A stretch of DNA of 16,931 nt from Acidimicrobiaceae bacterium. GTDB lineage: Bacteria > Actinomycetota > Acidimicrobiia > Acidimicrobiales > RAAP-2. Positions 1-7,319 of this stretch are shown here, in pieces. The position numbers were made by a program, and so were the translations under genes. Each line of letters starts with the position of its first letter. Positions within the stretch are counted from its first letter, which is position 1. The stretch is from assembly GCA_003164275.1 (NCBI GenBank), contig PLSY01000366.1, forward strand, positions 1 to 16,931, read 5' to 3'. Below the pieces are notes generated by a model, which was not told where the DNA came from, ran no database searches, and saw only the letters and a list, made by a program, of their open reading frames with translations.

Positions 1-1111
1 TGGCGGCGGTGATGGCCACGATGCGAGGGTCGGCCTCGGCATGGCGCAGGATCGATCGGGTGAAGGCGTCGGTGAAGGTGGTTACCGGAAGTTCGGCTGT
101 GACCTCGGGAGCCGGGCCCAGGTTCCCATTGGCCGAGTTCCCGTTGGCCGCGCCACCGTGAGGAAGCGCCGACCCGTCCTCCTCCTTGGCCTCGGTGACA
201 GGTGACACCTTGACCTTCACGTCGTGGAGGCGCTGGATGTCGTCTTCCTCGGCCGGGGCATAGCCACGACCCTTCTGGGTGAGGACGTGGACCACGATCG
301 GCCCCGGCCACTCAGCCGCGTTGGCCAGGGCCTGTTCGACACCGGCGATGTCGTGGCCGTCGATCGGCCCTGCGTATCGGATACCCAGTACTTCGAAAAA
401 AGTGTGTGGGGTGACCACTTCACGTAGTGCGCTGGTCACGCCGTGGACTCCCGAATAGGCCAGGTCGCCGAGCCCAGGGAGTTCGCGGATGAGGTTGCGG
501 ATGCGCTGGCGGGCCTGGACATAAGAGGGATTGAGCCGCAGGTGGGTCAGGCTGAGGGACAGCCTTGACACCGTTGGGGCGTACGAGCGGCCATTGTCGT
601 TGAGCACGATGACGACCCGCTTGCCCGAGTGACCGAGGTTGTTCAGGGCCTCATAGGCCATTCCTCCCGTCAGGGCACCGTCTCCGACCACGGCAACGAC
701 TCGGCGATCGATGCCCTGGAGCTCGAACGCGGTGGCGAGCCCGTAGGCGTAGCTCAAGATGGTGGAGGCATGGCTGTTCTCCACCCAGTCGTGCTCGGAT
801 TCGATCCGGTTCGGATAGCCCGACAGGCCGTCGGCTTGGCGAAGTCGCGGGAAGGCCTCCCGTCGGCCGGTGACCAGCTTGTGCACGTAGGCCTGGTGGC
901 CGGTGTCCCAGAGGATGACGTCCTTCGGGGAGTTGAACGTGCGATGAAGTGCGAGGGTGAGCTCTACGACGCCGAGGTTGGAGCCGAGGTGACCACCAGT
1001 GGCGGTCACGGCGTCGACCACGAACTCCCGGATTTCCGTCGCGAGGGTGGCCAGCTCCTCGGGACTAAGGGAGCGAAGATCGTCTGGGCTGTCGATGTGT
1101 TCGAGGATCAT
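1..1111 (-). CDS. dxs: 1-deoxy-D-xylulose-5-phosphate synthase, N-terminal part (runs off window)
   Basis: DXS condenses pyruvate and glyceraldehyde 3-phosphate, using thiamine diphosphate, to 1-deoxy-D-xylulose 5-phosphate. This is the first step of the MEP isoprenoid pathway and also feeds thiamine and pyridoxal synthesis; the enzyme is cytosolic. 370 codons are visible of a usual 620-640. Readable family blocks include GGHLGSNLGVVELTLALH (about 39-56), WDTGHQAYVHK (68-78), ENSHAST (111-117), and the TPP/Mg motif GDGALTGG (143-150) with NDN near 171-173. A low-complexity Gly/Asn/Ala linker near 325-345 leads into the transketolase pyrimidine domain, cut just after RIVAITAA. ATG at 1111 is chosen because the protein begins MILEHIDSPDDL, typical of actinobacterial DXS. 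A GTG twelve bases upstream is in frame but less likely. No strong SD precedes the ATG; instead a 6-codon ORF ends on it (separate entry). The thioesterase gene lies 163 nt upstream on the same strand. Confidence 0.96.
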   Translation of the reverse strand, partial: MILEHIDSPDDLRSLSPEELATLATEIREFVVDAVTATGGHLGSNLGVVELTLALHRTFNSPKDVILWDTGHQAYVHKLVTGRREAFPRLRQADGLSGYPNRIESEHDWVENSHASTILSYAYGLATAFELQGIDRRVVAVVGDGALTGGMAYEALNNLGHSGKRVVIVLNDNGRSYAPTVSRLSLSLTHLRLNPSYVQARQRIRNLIRELPGLGDLAYSGVHGVTSALREVVTPHTFFEVLGIRYAGPIDGHDIAGVEQALANAAEWPGPIVVHVLTQKGRGYAPAEEDDIQRLHDVKVKVSPVTEAKEEDGSALPHGGAANGNSANGNLGPAPEVTAELPVTTFTDAFTRSILRHAEADPRIVAITAA

Positions 1112-1128
1112 GGGCGAAGGCACTTCAT
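1108..1128 (-). CDS. Putative 6-codon leaderless leader ORF overlapping dxs (ATGA)
   Basis: Seen directly: on the minus strand the hexamer TAGCCT is followed by 7 nt and then ATG AAG TGC CTT CGC CCA TGA, encoding MKCLRP. Its stop shares ATGA with the dxs start codon. The ATG sits where transcription from that -10 element would begin, so the mRNA would start at or next to it. Inference: ribosomes load on this leaderless mini-ORF and reinitiate at dxs, which has no good SD of its own. It could be chance, since short ORFs are common, but the same arrangement precedes moaC. Confidence 0.4.
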   Translation of the reverse strand: MKCLRP

Positions 1129-1135
1129 CCGGGTC

Positions 1136-1141
1136 AGGCTA
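1136..1141 (-). promoter_or_regulatory. Putative -10 element for dxs leader (TAGCCT)
   Basis: TAGCCT fits the actinobacterial TANNNT -10 pattern and ends 7 nt before the leader ATG, the geometry expected when the start codon is also the transcription start. No convincing -35 hexamer is seen. Inferred from position only. Confidence 0.35.
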
Positions 1142-1274
1142 TCAGTGCTCTGTCGTGCCCTATCGGAACTGGAGGCTCCTAGGCGCCACAGAAACTGGGA
1201 TCTCGAGGCCGTGATCTGCCTCACTGCTCGTGCTAGCCAGTCAGGTGGGCCTGGGGCCCGACGGATCGAGGCGT

Positions 1275-1652
1275 TCAGCGGACATTGGCCAAGAAGGTCT
1301 CCCGTTCGACGATAACCCGGACCAGTTTTCCAGCGGCAACCAGGCCACTGCTTTCAGAAACCGAGAGGGTGAAGACCAGCCTGCGCCCCTCGATGCGGTC
1401 GAGCGTGGCCTCGGCCCAGACCGTGCTCCCGACTCCGACCGGTACCAGGTGATCGAACTGGGTTCGCTTCGCCACCGAGGTGAACTTGTCGGGCAGTGAG
1501 TCCTCGATGGCCTTGCAGCTTGCCTCTTCGCACAATGCCATGAGACGCGGCGTGGCCAGGACGGGCACCGAACCAGAGCGGAAACTCTCCGCAGTGTCGG
1601 CATCCGTCACCAGCAGTTCGATTCGGGCGGAAAGACCGGTGTGTGGGGCCAC
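1275..1652 (-). CDS. FlK-like hotdog-fold thioesterase
   Basis: A 125-residue single-domain protein resembling the fluoroacetyl-CoA thioesterase (FlK) family of hotdog enzymes, which hydrolyse acyl-CoA thioesters in the cytosol. The segment VLATPRLMALCEEAS (31-45) and the following FDHLVPVGVGS are family-typical. T34, E42 and H68 have exactly the spacing of the FlK catalytic Thr42/Glu50/His76, so the active site looks intact. The end, VIVERETFLANVR, also matches relatives. GTG at 1652 is chosen because homology begins at VAPHTGLSARIELLV; a longer frame reaches 1772 but would overlap tldD and has no family resemblance. No SD precedes the GTG, but TATCGT lies 6 nt upstream, suggesting a leaderless mRNA. 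The gene is divergent from tldD and upstream of dxs. The physiological substrate cannot be inferred; fluoroacetate resistance should not be assumed. Confidence 0.85.
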   Translation of the reverse strand: MAPHTGLSARIELLVTDADTAESFRSGSVPVLATPRLMALCEEASCKAIEDSLPDKFTSVAKRTQFDHLVPVGVGSTVWAEATLDRIEGRRLVFTLSVSESSGLVAAGKLVRVIVERETFLANVR

Positions 1653-1657
1653 GCCGG

Positions 1658-1664
1658 TACGATA
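1658..1664. promoter_or_regulatory. Overlapping divergent -10-like elements, thioesterase / tldD
   Basis: Seven bases read as TATCGT on the minus strand (1664-1659, ending 6 nt before the thioesterase GTG) and TACGAT on the plus strand (1658-1663, about 58 nt before the tldD start). Both fit TANNNT. If both are used, the two promoters would occlude each other. No clear -35 boxes are visible, so this is a positional inference. Confidence 0.3.
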
Positions 1665-1710
1665 CGTGACGTAGCAGGCATCGGCCACCTCGCGGCCGAG
1701 CGCTCTAGCG

Positions 1711-1716
1711 AGGAGG
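1711..1716 (+). promoter_or_regulatory. Consensus ribosome binding site of tldD
   Basis: AGGAGG, the strongest SD ahead of a long gene in this window. Its spacing decides for TTG 1722 over GTG 1719. Confidence 0.7.
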
Positions 1717-1721
1717 CTGTG

Positions 1722-3107
1722 TTGATCGAATCTCCGGTACTCGAACGGGTCCTGTCTGAGGCACTTCGCCACGGCGGGGAATTTGCCGAGGTCTTCGCCG
1801 AGGATCGTTCGACGTCCTCAGCCATGCTTGATGACGGACGGGTCGAAGAGCTCTCCTCGGGCCGTGAGCGGGGAGCGGGCATCCGGGTGGTGACCGGCGA
1901 GACCACCGGGTTCGCCCACACCGCCGATCTGAGCGAAGAGGGACTTATCCGGGCAGCCGAGGCGGCATCGGCTGTGGCCCGGAGCGGTGGCGGCGGCACG
2001 AAGACTGTGGCGGTTGGCCTGTCGGCGGTTGCGGGAGGCGATTCGCCACGAGCGAAGCCGCTCGGGTCGAAGGGCGCCACGCTGGAGCTGCTCCGAAGGG
2101 CAGATGAGGCCGCCCGGGCCTCGGGAGATGCCATTACCCAGGTGCAGGCGGGGTGCGGGGGGTCCCGTCGTGAGATCCTGATCGCCAACTCGGAGGGGCT
2201 CCTGGCTCGTGATCAGCAGGCTCGCACGAGGTTCTCCGTCTCCTGTGTGGCCACCGGCGACACAGGCATGCAGACCGGCTTCGAGTCGGCGGCGCGAACC
2301 CTCGGCTTCGAACTCTTCGACGAGGTCTCGGTCGAGGAGCTCGCCGAGCTGGCGGCCAAGCGGGCCATCTCCAAGCTCTCGGCCCGACCAGCACCCTCTG
2401 GCGAGCTCCCAGTGGTCCTCGCCGGTGGCAGCGGAGGGATCCTGTTCCATGAGGCATGCGGTCACGGACTCGAGGCTGATCACATCGTGAAGGACTCCTC
2501 GGTCTACACCGGCATGGTCGGCCAACAGGTGGCGAGTTCGCTGGTCACTCTGGTCGACGATGGAACAGTCGGCTCGGAGTGGGGGACCTACTCCGTCGAT
2601 GATGAGGGACGTCCGGCCCAACGCAATGTCCTCATCGACAAGGGCATCCTCACCGACTACCTCTGGGACTACCTCCGGGCCCGCAAGGAAGGAAGGAAGT
2701 CGTCGGGCAACGGCCGCCGCCAGACGTACCAGCACCTGCCCATGGTCAGGATGACCAACACCTTTCTCCTCCCTGGCGAGGATGATGCCGACGAGATCGT
2801 GGCGCAGACTCCACGTGGTGTCTATGTGGCCAAGCTCGGCGGAGGGCAGGTGAACACCACGACCGGTGACTTCGTGTTCGGGACGACCGAGGCTTACCTG
2901 ATAGAAGGGGGCAAGATCACCGAGCCCCTCCGTGACGCAAATCTGATCGGCAACGGCCCTGAGATCCTGAAACGCATCGACGCAGTGGCAACCGACTTCT
3001 CCATGACCCCTGGCACCTGCGGCAAGGATGGGCAGAGCGTGCCAGTCGGATGCGGACAGGCCACCATGCGCCTTACCGGTGTGACCATTGGGGGGACGGC
3101 CGAGTGA
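1722..3107 (+). CDS. tldD: TldD family metalloprotease subunit
   Basis: TldD pairs with TldE (PmbA) to form a cytosolic metallopeptidase that degrades unfolded peptides and, in some bacteria, trims microcin leader peptides. From the TTG at 1722 the protein is 461 residues, normal for TldD. The zinc motif HEACGH is at 243-248 in GILFHEACGHGLEAD, and the C-terminal TPGTCGKDGQSVPVGCGQ block supplies a conserved Cys (about 433). Other family signatures are GGGQVNTTTGDFVFG and AYLIEGGKITEPL. Start choice: AGGAGG at 1711-1716 is 5 nt before TTG 1722 but only 2 nt before the in-frame GTG 1719, so TTG is favoured. An ATG further up would overlap the divergent thioesterase. The stop overlaps the tldE start in GTGA, indicating an operon with coupled translation, as expected for a stoichiometric complex. 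Confidence 0.95.
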   Translation: MIESPVLERVLSEALRHGGEFAEVFAEDRSTSSAMLDDGRVEELSSGRERGAGIRVVTGETTGFAHTADLSEEGLIRAAEAASAVARSGGGGTKTVAVGLSAVAGGDSPRAKPLGSKGATLELLRRADEAARASGDAITQVQAGCGGSRREILIANSEGLLARDQQARTRFSVSCVATGDTGMQTGFESAARTLGFELFDEVSVEELAELAAKRAISKLSARPAPSGELPVVLAGGSGGILFHEACGHGLEADHIVKDSSVYTGMVGQQVASSLVTLVDDGTVGSEWGTYSVDDEGRPAQRNVLIDKGILTDYLWDYLRARKEGRKSSGNGRRQTYQHLPMVRMTNTFLLPGEDDADEIVAQTPRGVYVAKLGGGQVNTTTGDFVFGTTEAYLIEGGKITEPLRDANLIGNGPEILKRIDAVATDFSMTPGTCGKDGQSVPVGCGQATMRLTGVTIGGTAE

Positions 3108-4498
3108 GCACCGCAACCGACGTGACGGAAGCCAGCACGAGTGGGGATCCTGTCGACCTGTTGGCAATCGCTGACCGGGTGGCCGGCTGGGCCCAGACGG
3201 GCGAAGACGTTGAGGTCTACGTGGCCCGGGGTGACGAGACTGAGATCCGCGCCTATGGCGGCGAGGTCGAGTCGCTGACGTCTGCCACCTCGGCCGGCAT
3301 CGGCATCCGTGTGGTCGTCGACCACCGTCTCGGCTTCGCCTGGGCCGGATCGCTCGACGAGTCGGTGCTCGCCGAGACATTGGCCGAGGCCCGGGATAAC
3401 GCCCAGTTCGCCACGCCCGATGAGCACGTGCAACTGGCCGTGCCCGACGGCGTGCCCGCCGTTTCCGTGGATCTCTGGGACGACTCGTTGGCGTCGGTTC
3501 CGACCACGAAGAAGGTCGAGCTGGCCCTGGCCCTGGAGGCCCAGGCCCGTGCCGCCGATCCCCGCATCCGCCAGGTGGATCATGCCGACTACGGCGATGG
3601 GTCAGTGGAGGTGGCCTTGGTGTCCACCACCGGCATCCGCACCACGAGTCGGAAGACCTCCGGGTTCATCTCGGTCAGCGTCATCGCCGGGGACGGGGAG
3701 GCCAGTCAGACCGGCGGCGGCTACAGCGTCGGTCGCGGCTTCGACGGGCTCGATCCGGACAAGGCGACCGACGATGCCGTGACGCGCTCCGTTCGACTCC
3801 TGGGTGCAGTGAAGGGACCCTCGGCCAGAACGACTGTGGTCTTCGACCGCCGGATCGCCAGCACCCTGTTGTCGGTCATATCTTCGGCCCTCTCCGGGGA
3901 GGCGGTGGCCAAGGGACGCTCGTTCTTCGCCGGACGGATCGGCGAACTGGTCGGCGACGCCGGGCTGACCCTGGTGGACGACCCGACCGACCCCAGGACC
4001 TACGGGGCCTCCGCATACGACGCCGAGGGCCTGGCGTGTCGACGCAACGTGCTCATCGATGCCGGGGTGTTGCGCGGCTTCTTGTATGACACCGTCTCGG
4101 CCTCCCGATCAGGCGTCTCCTCGACGGGGTCAGCGGTGCGCGGAGGTTTCTCTGGAACGCCAGGTCCCGGGTGTCGGGCACTGACGCTGGCGCCCGGTCC
4201 CGAGGGCTACGACGAGGACGCCGTGTTGGGCGTGGTGGGGGAAGGCCTCTTCGTCCAGTCCATGACCGGCGTCCACTCCGGCGTGAACCCGATCAGCGGC
4301 GACTTCTCCGTCGGGGCGGAGGGCCTGATGATCCGCGACGGCAAACTCGCAGAGCCGGTTCGGGAGATCACCGTGGCCTCCACCCTCCAACGGATGCTGC
4401 ATTCCTTGGTGGCCGTGGGTGCCGATGTCGAGTGGCTTCCCGGCATCGCCGCCGGGCAGACGCTGGCCGTCGGAGATATGCAGCTCAGCGGGTCCTGA
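3104..4498 (+). CDS. tldE: TldE/PmbA family metalloprotease partner subunit
   Basis: A 464-residue TldE/PmbA homologue, the partner that lacks the zinc motif and completes the TldD active-site chamber. Seen: no HExxH, as expected for TldE; N-terminal fold segments EIRAYGGEVESLTSATSAGIGIRVV; DAEGLACRRNVLIDAGVLRGFLYDT; and the C-terminal signature MTGVHSGVNPISGDFSVGAEG followed by GLMIRDGKLAEPVREITV. GTG 3104 is chosen because it overlaps the tldD stop (GTGA) and a G-rich tract (GGGGGG, 3090-3095) sits just upstream. An in-frame ATG at 3050 lies inside the tldD coding sequence and adds a tail with no family resemblance. The end is 15 nt from the convergent pilO stop. Confidence 0.93.
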   Translation: MSTATDVTEASTSGDPVDLLAIADRVAGWAQTGEDVEVYVARGDETEIRAYGGEVESLTSATSAGIGIRVVVDHRLGFAWAGSLDESVLAETLAEARDNAQFATPDEHVQLAVPDGVPAVSVDLWDDSLASVPTTKKVELALALEAQARAADPRIRQVDHADYGDGSVEVALVSTTGIRTTSRKTSGFISVSVIAGDGEASQTGGGYSVGRGFDGLDPDKATDDAVTRSVRLLGAVKGPSARTTVVFDRRIASTLLSVISSALSGEAVAKGRSFFAGRIGELVGDAGLTLVDDPTDPRTYGASAYDAEGLACRRNVLIDAGVLRGFLYDTVSASRSGVSSTGSAVRGGFSGTPGPGCRALTLAPGPEGYDEDAVLGVVGEGLFVQSMTGVHSGVNPISGDFSVGAEGLMIRDGKLAEPVREITVASTLQRMLHSLVAVGADVEWLPGIAAGQTLAVGDMQLSGS

Positions 4499-4500
4499 GC
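4483..4500. terminator. Possible hairpin at the tldE/pilO convergence
   Basis: GCTCAG, six-base loop, CTGAGC forms a 6-bp stem spanning the tldE stop codon in the 15-nt space before the pilO stop. There is no T-tract on either strand, so factor-independent termination is doubtful. Confidence 0.25.
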
Positions 4501-4513
4501 AACTGGGCGATCG

Positions 4514-5239
4514 TTAGCTGGCGGTCGTAGCCGTGGTGCATGCCGCCAAGGCGCTCGGAGTCGAGGTGTAGTAGATCGATCCGGTGATCGCCAAGTTGTA
4601 GGGGGAGGCCGTGGGGACGGTCGCCGCTTGTCCGGCCCAGAGTGCCTGCGACCCTGCAGTCGGGGCCGCCGCCGCCGCTCCACTGGCCGCGGTTGTCGCA
4701 GATCCACCGATGGTGAGGGCGAAATTCTGGATCACGAAGAGGCGGGGAAAGCTGTCCAATCCGCTGATGAACTTCATGATGTGCTCGTAGTCGCCGGTCA
4801 CGGCCAAGGTGGTCGGCACCGCCGTCACACCGGTTGGCGTTGCTGCGGTGGACGAGCCAGTCGTGGAGTCGGCGGTCACCGGCGAGAACCCGCTGAACTG
4901 AGTGAGCGAGACACCAGTCGAAGCCGTCAAGGCGTTGAACTGACTTTCGAACGATGACTCCTCGGCGTCGATGTCGGTTGGGCTCTGCACGCTCGGGATC
5001 TGGGTGTCGATCTTCTCGAGGTCAGCGCAGTTGGCCGACAGCTTCTGCTGCTCCGTCTTGAGCGACGACAGTTTGGCCTCCAGCTGCGTCTGCTGTGTCT
5101 GTAGCTGCGTCTGCTGGGCCTTAAGGCTGGACAGTTTCGAGTTCTGGGGCGAGATCAGGACCGCCCACAGGATGATTGCGGCGACGAGCGCGCCGGCCGC
5201 GATCAGGAGAGGGACTCGGTACTCACGGACGCTGGTCAT
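4514..5239 (-). CDS. pilO: PilO-like type IV pilus inner-membrane alignment protein
   Basis: A 241-residue bitopic protein. The cytosolic N-terminus (1-9) is followed by one membrane segment (about 10-29), then a Gln-rich predicted coiled coil (about 33-78, heptad-like TQLQTQQTQLEAK) and an extracytoplasmic domain. This is the PilO plan: PilO pairs with PilN through the coiled coils and helps couple the cytosolic motor to pilus assembly. Sequence identity to PilO is weak, so the call rests on topology, size and position directly after pilM-pilN. TVPTTLAVTGDYEHIMKFISGLDSFPRLFVIQNFAL resembles the ferredoxin-like PilO core, where a strand precedes 'F...L......' helix. Ala/Thr/Ser-rich loops (about 122-140, 180-200) are low complexity. 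The ATG overlaps the upstream stop in ATGA, so translation is probably coupled. No SD is needed to choose the start. Confidence 0.8.
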   Translation of the reverse strand: MTSVREYRVPLLIAAGALVAAIILWAVLISPQNSKLSSLKAQQTQLQTQQTQLEAKLSSLKTEQQKLSANCADLEKIDTQIPSVQSPTDIDAEESSFESQFNALTASTGVSLTQFSGFSPVTADSTTGSSTAATPTGVTAVPTTLAVTGDYEHIMKFISGLDSFPRLFVIQNFALTIGGSATTAASGAAAAAPTAGSQALWAGQAATVPTASPYNLAITGSIYYTSTPSALAACTTATTAS

Positions 5240-7092
5240 TTCAAGCTCGCATTCTGACTGAGACTGGCCTGGGGAGTGACGGAAATGGTGAAGGGGAACG
5301 AGATGGTTGAATCCGTATTCACCACCGTGGCACCCTGAACAGGATTGGCGAACAGTGGTGACTTGGCGATGGCCGTGATCCAGGCAGCTGAGATCGTCAG
5401 TCCGGGGCCAGGACCGGTAATGCCCGTGGAGATGGTGCCGATGGCGGCCGAGGTGGAACTGGTACCGGTTGTTGATCCCGACGTCCCTGACGAGCCACTA
5501 GGGGTTGAGGCCGAGGTGCCCAACCCATTGAATGACTGGACTTGGGCGTTCGCCGGCGTGATAGAGATCAGGGTGTTCAGCGCCACCGGCCAGTCGATGG
5601 CCGTGTTGAGCACCGATGCCCTCCGGGCGACCCCCGCCGTGTAGGCATTGTTTGCCGCCACGACCGCGTCGTACTTGGGAACTTCGGCGTTCAGCGTCGT
5701 GATGCTCGACTGCAGAGCGTCAACATTGCCTTGAGCACTTCTGACCTGGAAGAACTTCCAAACTCCGAATACCATCAGCAGCACGAGAACCGCCACTCCC
5801 ACCACGATGGTCTTCTCTTGAATCGACTTCATCCGAGCCCGCTGGGCGACTTCCGGAGGAAGGAGATTGAACTTTTTCACCGACTTGTTGGGCTCGGGCA
5901 GAGCGAGTCCGATCGGAGTTGATAGAACCGCCTGGACCTCGTTGGCCTGGTCCTCACTCAGCTCCAGCTTGGACGTGTTGACTCGCTCAAACGGGGAGAC
6001 GGCCAACACCGGGATGCTGACCTGAGATTCGAGCATGGGGATCAAACCGTGGAGTGCGGAGCCGCCTCCAGTGATCAGCACACGAGAAACGGGGAGACGG
6101 CCCGGAAGAGATGCAAAGTACTGAATCGAGCTCCGTACCTCGCCGACCAGTTCCGCCATGCTTGGTTGGGCGGCACGCTCAGCTGAGTGTTGCTGCGGTC
6201 CATCTTCGCCTATACGGCGCTTCAGGCTCTCCGCGTCCGCAATAGGGATGCCGAGCGCGGCCGAGATGGCAGCAGTCGCCGCGTTGCCGCCCGAGCCGAT
6301 GGTTCTGACGAACTGGGGTCGTCCCTGTTGGTGCACCACAACCACGGTCAAGCCTGCTCCGACCGAGACGATGGCCTCGGGCAGTTCGGACTCCGCTGTG
6401 TTGCCAATGGCACGTACCAATGCCGAGGAAACCAGATCGACGCCGGTGACGGTAAGGCCAGCCTGTTCGACAGTGGCTATGACGCCATTGACGAGATCAG
6501 TATGGGCCGCCGCAACCAGAATGCGGCGCATCTTGTCGCCTTCTGGAGTGACATAGTCCGAGAGAATTTGGGACGAAAGAATGGTCTGATCTGGCGGGAA
6601 CGGGATGACTTCTTCGGATTGAAAGCGAACGGCGCTATCGACCTCGTTATCGGGGACGAAAGGCAGATCAATCTCGCGTGTGATGGCTCGGAGTCCGGCG
6701 ATGCCGACGATCACCGACTTGCTCGAAAACTTCCCGTTCTCCCAGAGTTTGGCAATGGCTGCCGAAACCGCTGAAACGTCTCGAATCTCACCGTCCACCA
6801 GGCTTCCGGCTGGGAGCCCGACCTGACCGTAGTTGAGAAGGACCGGTCGACCATGACTGACATCGAGCTCTGAGGCTCGAACCGCACTGGTGCCGATATC
6901 CAAACCGACAACCAGCTTCTGATGAAGCGAGACTGTCAGTTTTGGCAGCGTGATCGTTCTGTTCGCAAGTTTGCGAGAAGCTGCCGGAGGCTCAGCCGCA
7001 TCGGAAGGAACGGAACCCGGCTCCGAGGGGATCGTCTCTGAGGTCGAGCTGTGAAAGGTCTCCCTCGCCTTTGTCAGGATATTCAAGGTCAA
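5236..7092 (-). CDS. PilM-PilN fusion protein of the type IV pilus motor
   Basis: A 618-residue protein in two parts. Residues about 58-400 are the actin-like PilM ATPase: GLDIGTSAVR (63-72, phosphate loop), VSVGAGLTVVVV (242-253) and ITGGGSALHGL (340-350, nucleotide pocket). Residues about 405-618 are PilN: a FNLLPPE peptide (408-414), a membrane helix (about 428-447), a short coiled coil and an extracytoplasmic domain with a Ser/Thr/Gly-rich insert (524-560). PilM and PilN are usually separate, and the N-terminal INLLP-type peptide of PilN docks into PilM; here it directly follows PilM. No internal stop or frameshift occurs at the junction. Residues 1-57 look disordered. The TTG at 7092 is shown; a TTG at 7086 has a better spaced GGAG (7 nt) and is equally possible. 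The gene lies between pilT1 (227-nt gap, no clear promoter) and pilO. Confidence 0.88.
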   Translation of the reverse strand: MTLNILTKARETFHSSTSETIPSEPGSVPSDAAEPPAASRKLANRTITLPKLTVSLHQKLVVGLDIGTSAVRASELDVSHGRPVLLNYGQVGLPAGSLVDGEIRDVSAVSAAIAKLWENGKFSSKSVIVGIAGLRAITREIDLPFVPDNEVDSAVRFQSEEVIPFPPDQTILSSQILSDYVTPEGDKMRRILVAAAHTDLVNGVIATVEQAGLTVTGVDLVSSALVRAIGNTAESELPEAIVSVGAGLTVVVVHQQGRPQFVRTIGSGGNAATAAISAALGIPIADAESLKRRIGEDGPQQHSAERAAQPSMAELVGEVRSSIQYFASLPGRLPVSRVLITGGGSALHGLIPMLESQVSIPVLAVSPFERVNTSKLELSEDQANEVQAVLSTPIGLALPEPNKSVKKFNLLPPEVAQRARMKSIQEKTIVVGVAVLVLLMVFGVWKFFQVRSAQGNVDALQSSITTLNAEVPKYDAVVAANNAYTAGVARRASVLNTAIDWPVALNTLISITPANAQVQSFNGLGTSASTPSGSSGTSGSTTGTSSTSAAIGTISTGITGPGPGLTISAAWITAIAKSPLFANPVQGATVVNTDSTISFPFTISVTPQASLSQNASLK

Positions 7093-7319
7093 ACTCCGGT
7101 CCCTCTGTGATCACGATCTGCGACCAACGGATTGGCTGGTGCCGGATTGAAAGTGCACCAGACTCTACGAGAGGTCTATCGGATCAAAGAGGTGCGACCT
7201 TGAGGTTGGTTATCAGATGTCACGCCCGGAGTGAATTGTGACGCGACTGACAAGCAACTCACAGACTTAGAGCATGTTGGCTGGCCTAAACCAGCTCGGG
7301 GATCCGCAGCAATTGCAGA

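Noticed and set aside
629..1315. Plus-strand 228-codon frame opposite dxs
   Set aside because: It is antisense to well-conserved DXS motifs, extends into the intergenic region and has no family resemblance. Long antisense frames are usual at this GC content.
1818..3380. Minus-strand 520-codon frame opposite tldD/tldE
   Set aside because: It mirrors codon structure of the confirmed tldD-tldE genes. Its composition (Arg, Gly, His, Pro) is typical of shadow frames.
7280..7295. Hairpin GCTGG-CCTAAA-CCAGC downstream of pilT1 as a terminator
   Set aside because: Only 5 bp, no T-tract on either strand, and no other sign of termination between pilT1 and pilM-pilN.
7093..7319. Promoter for the pilM-pilN fusion gene in the 227-nt gap (TAGAGT at 7162-7167 minus, TGATAA further up)
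   Set aside because: Neither hexamer has a partner -35 box or the tight spacing seen at other starts; too weak to annotate.
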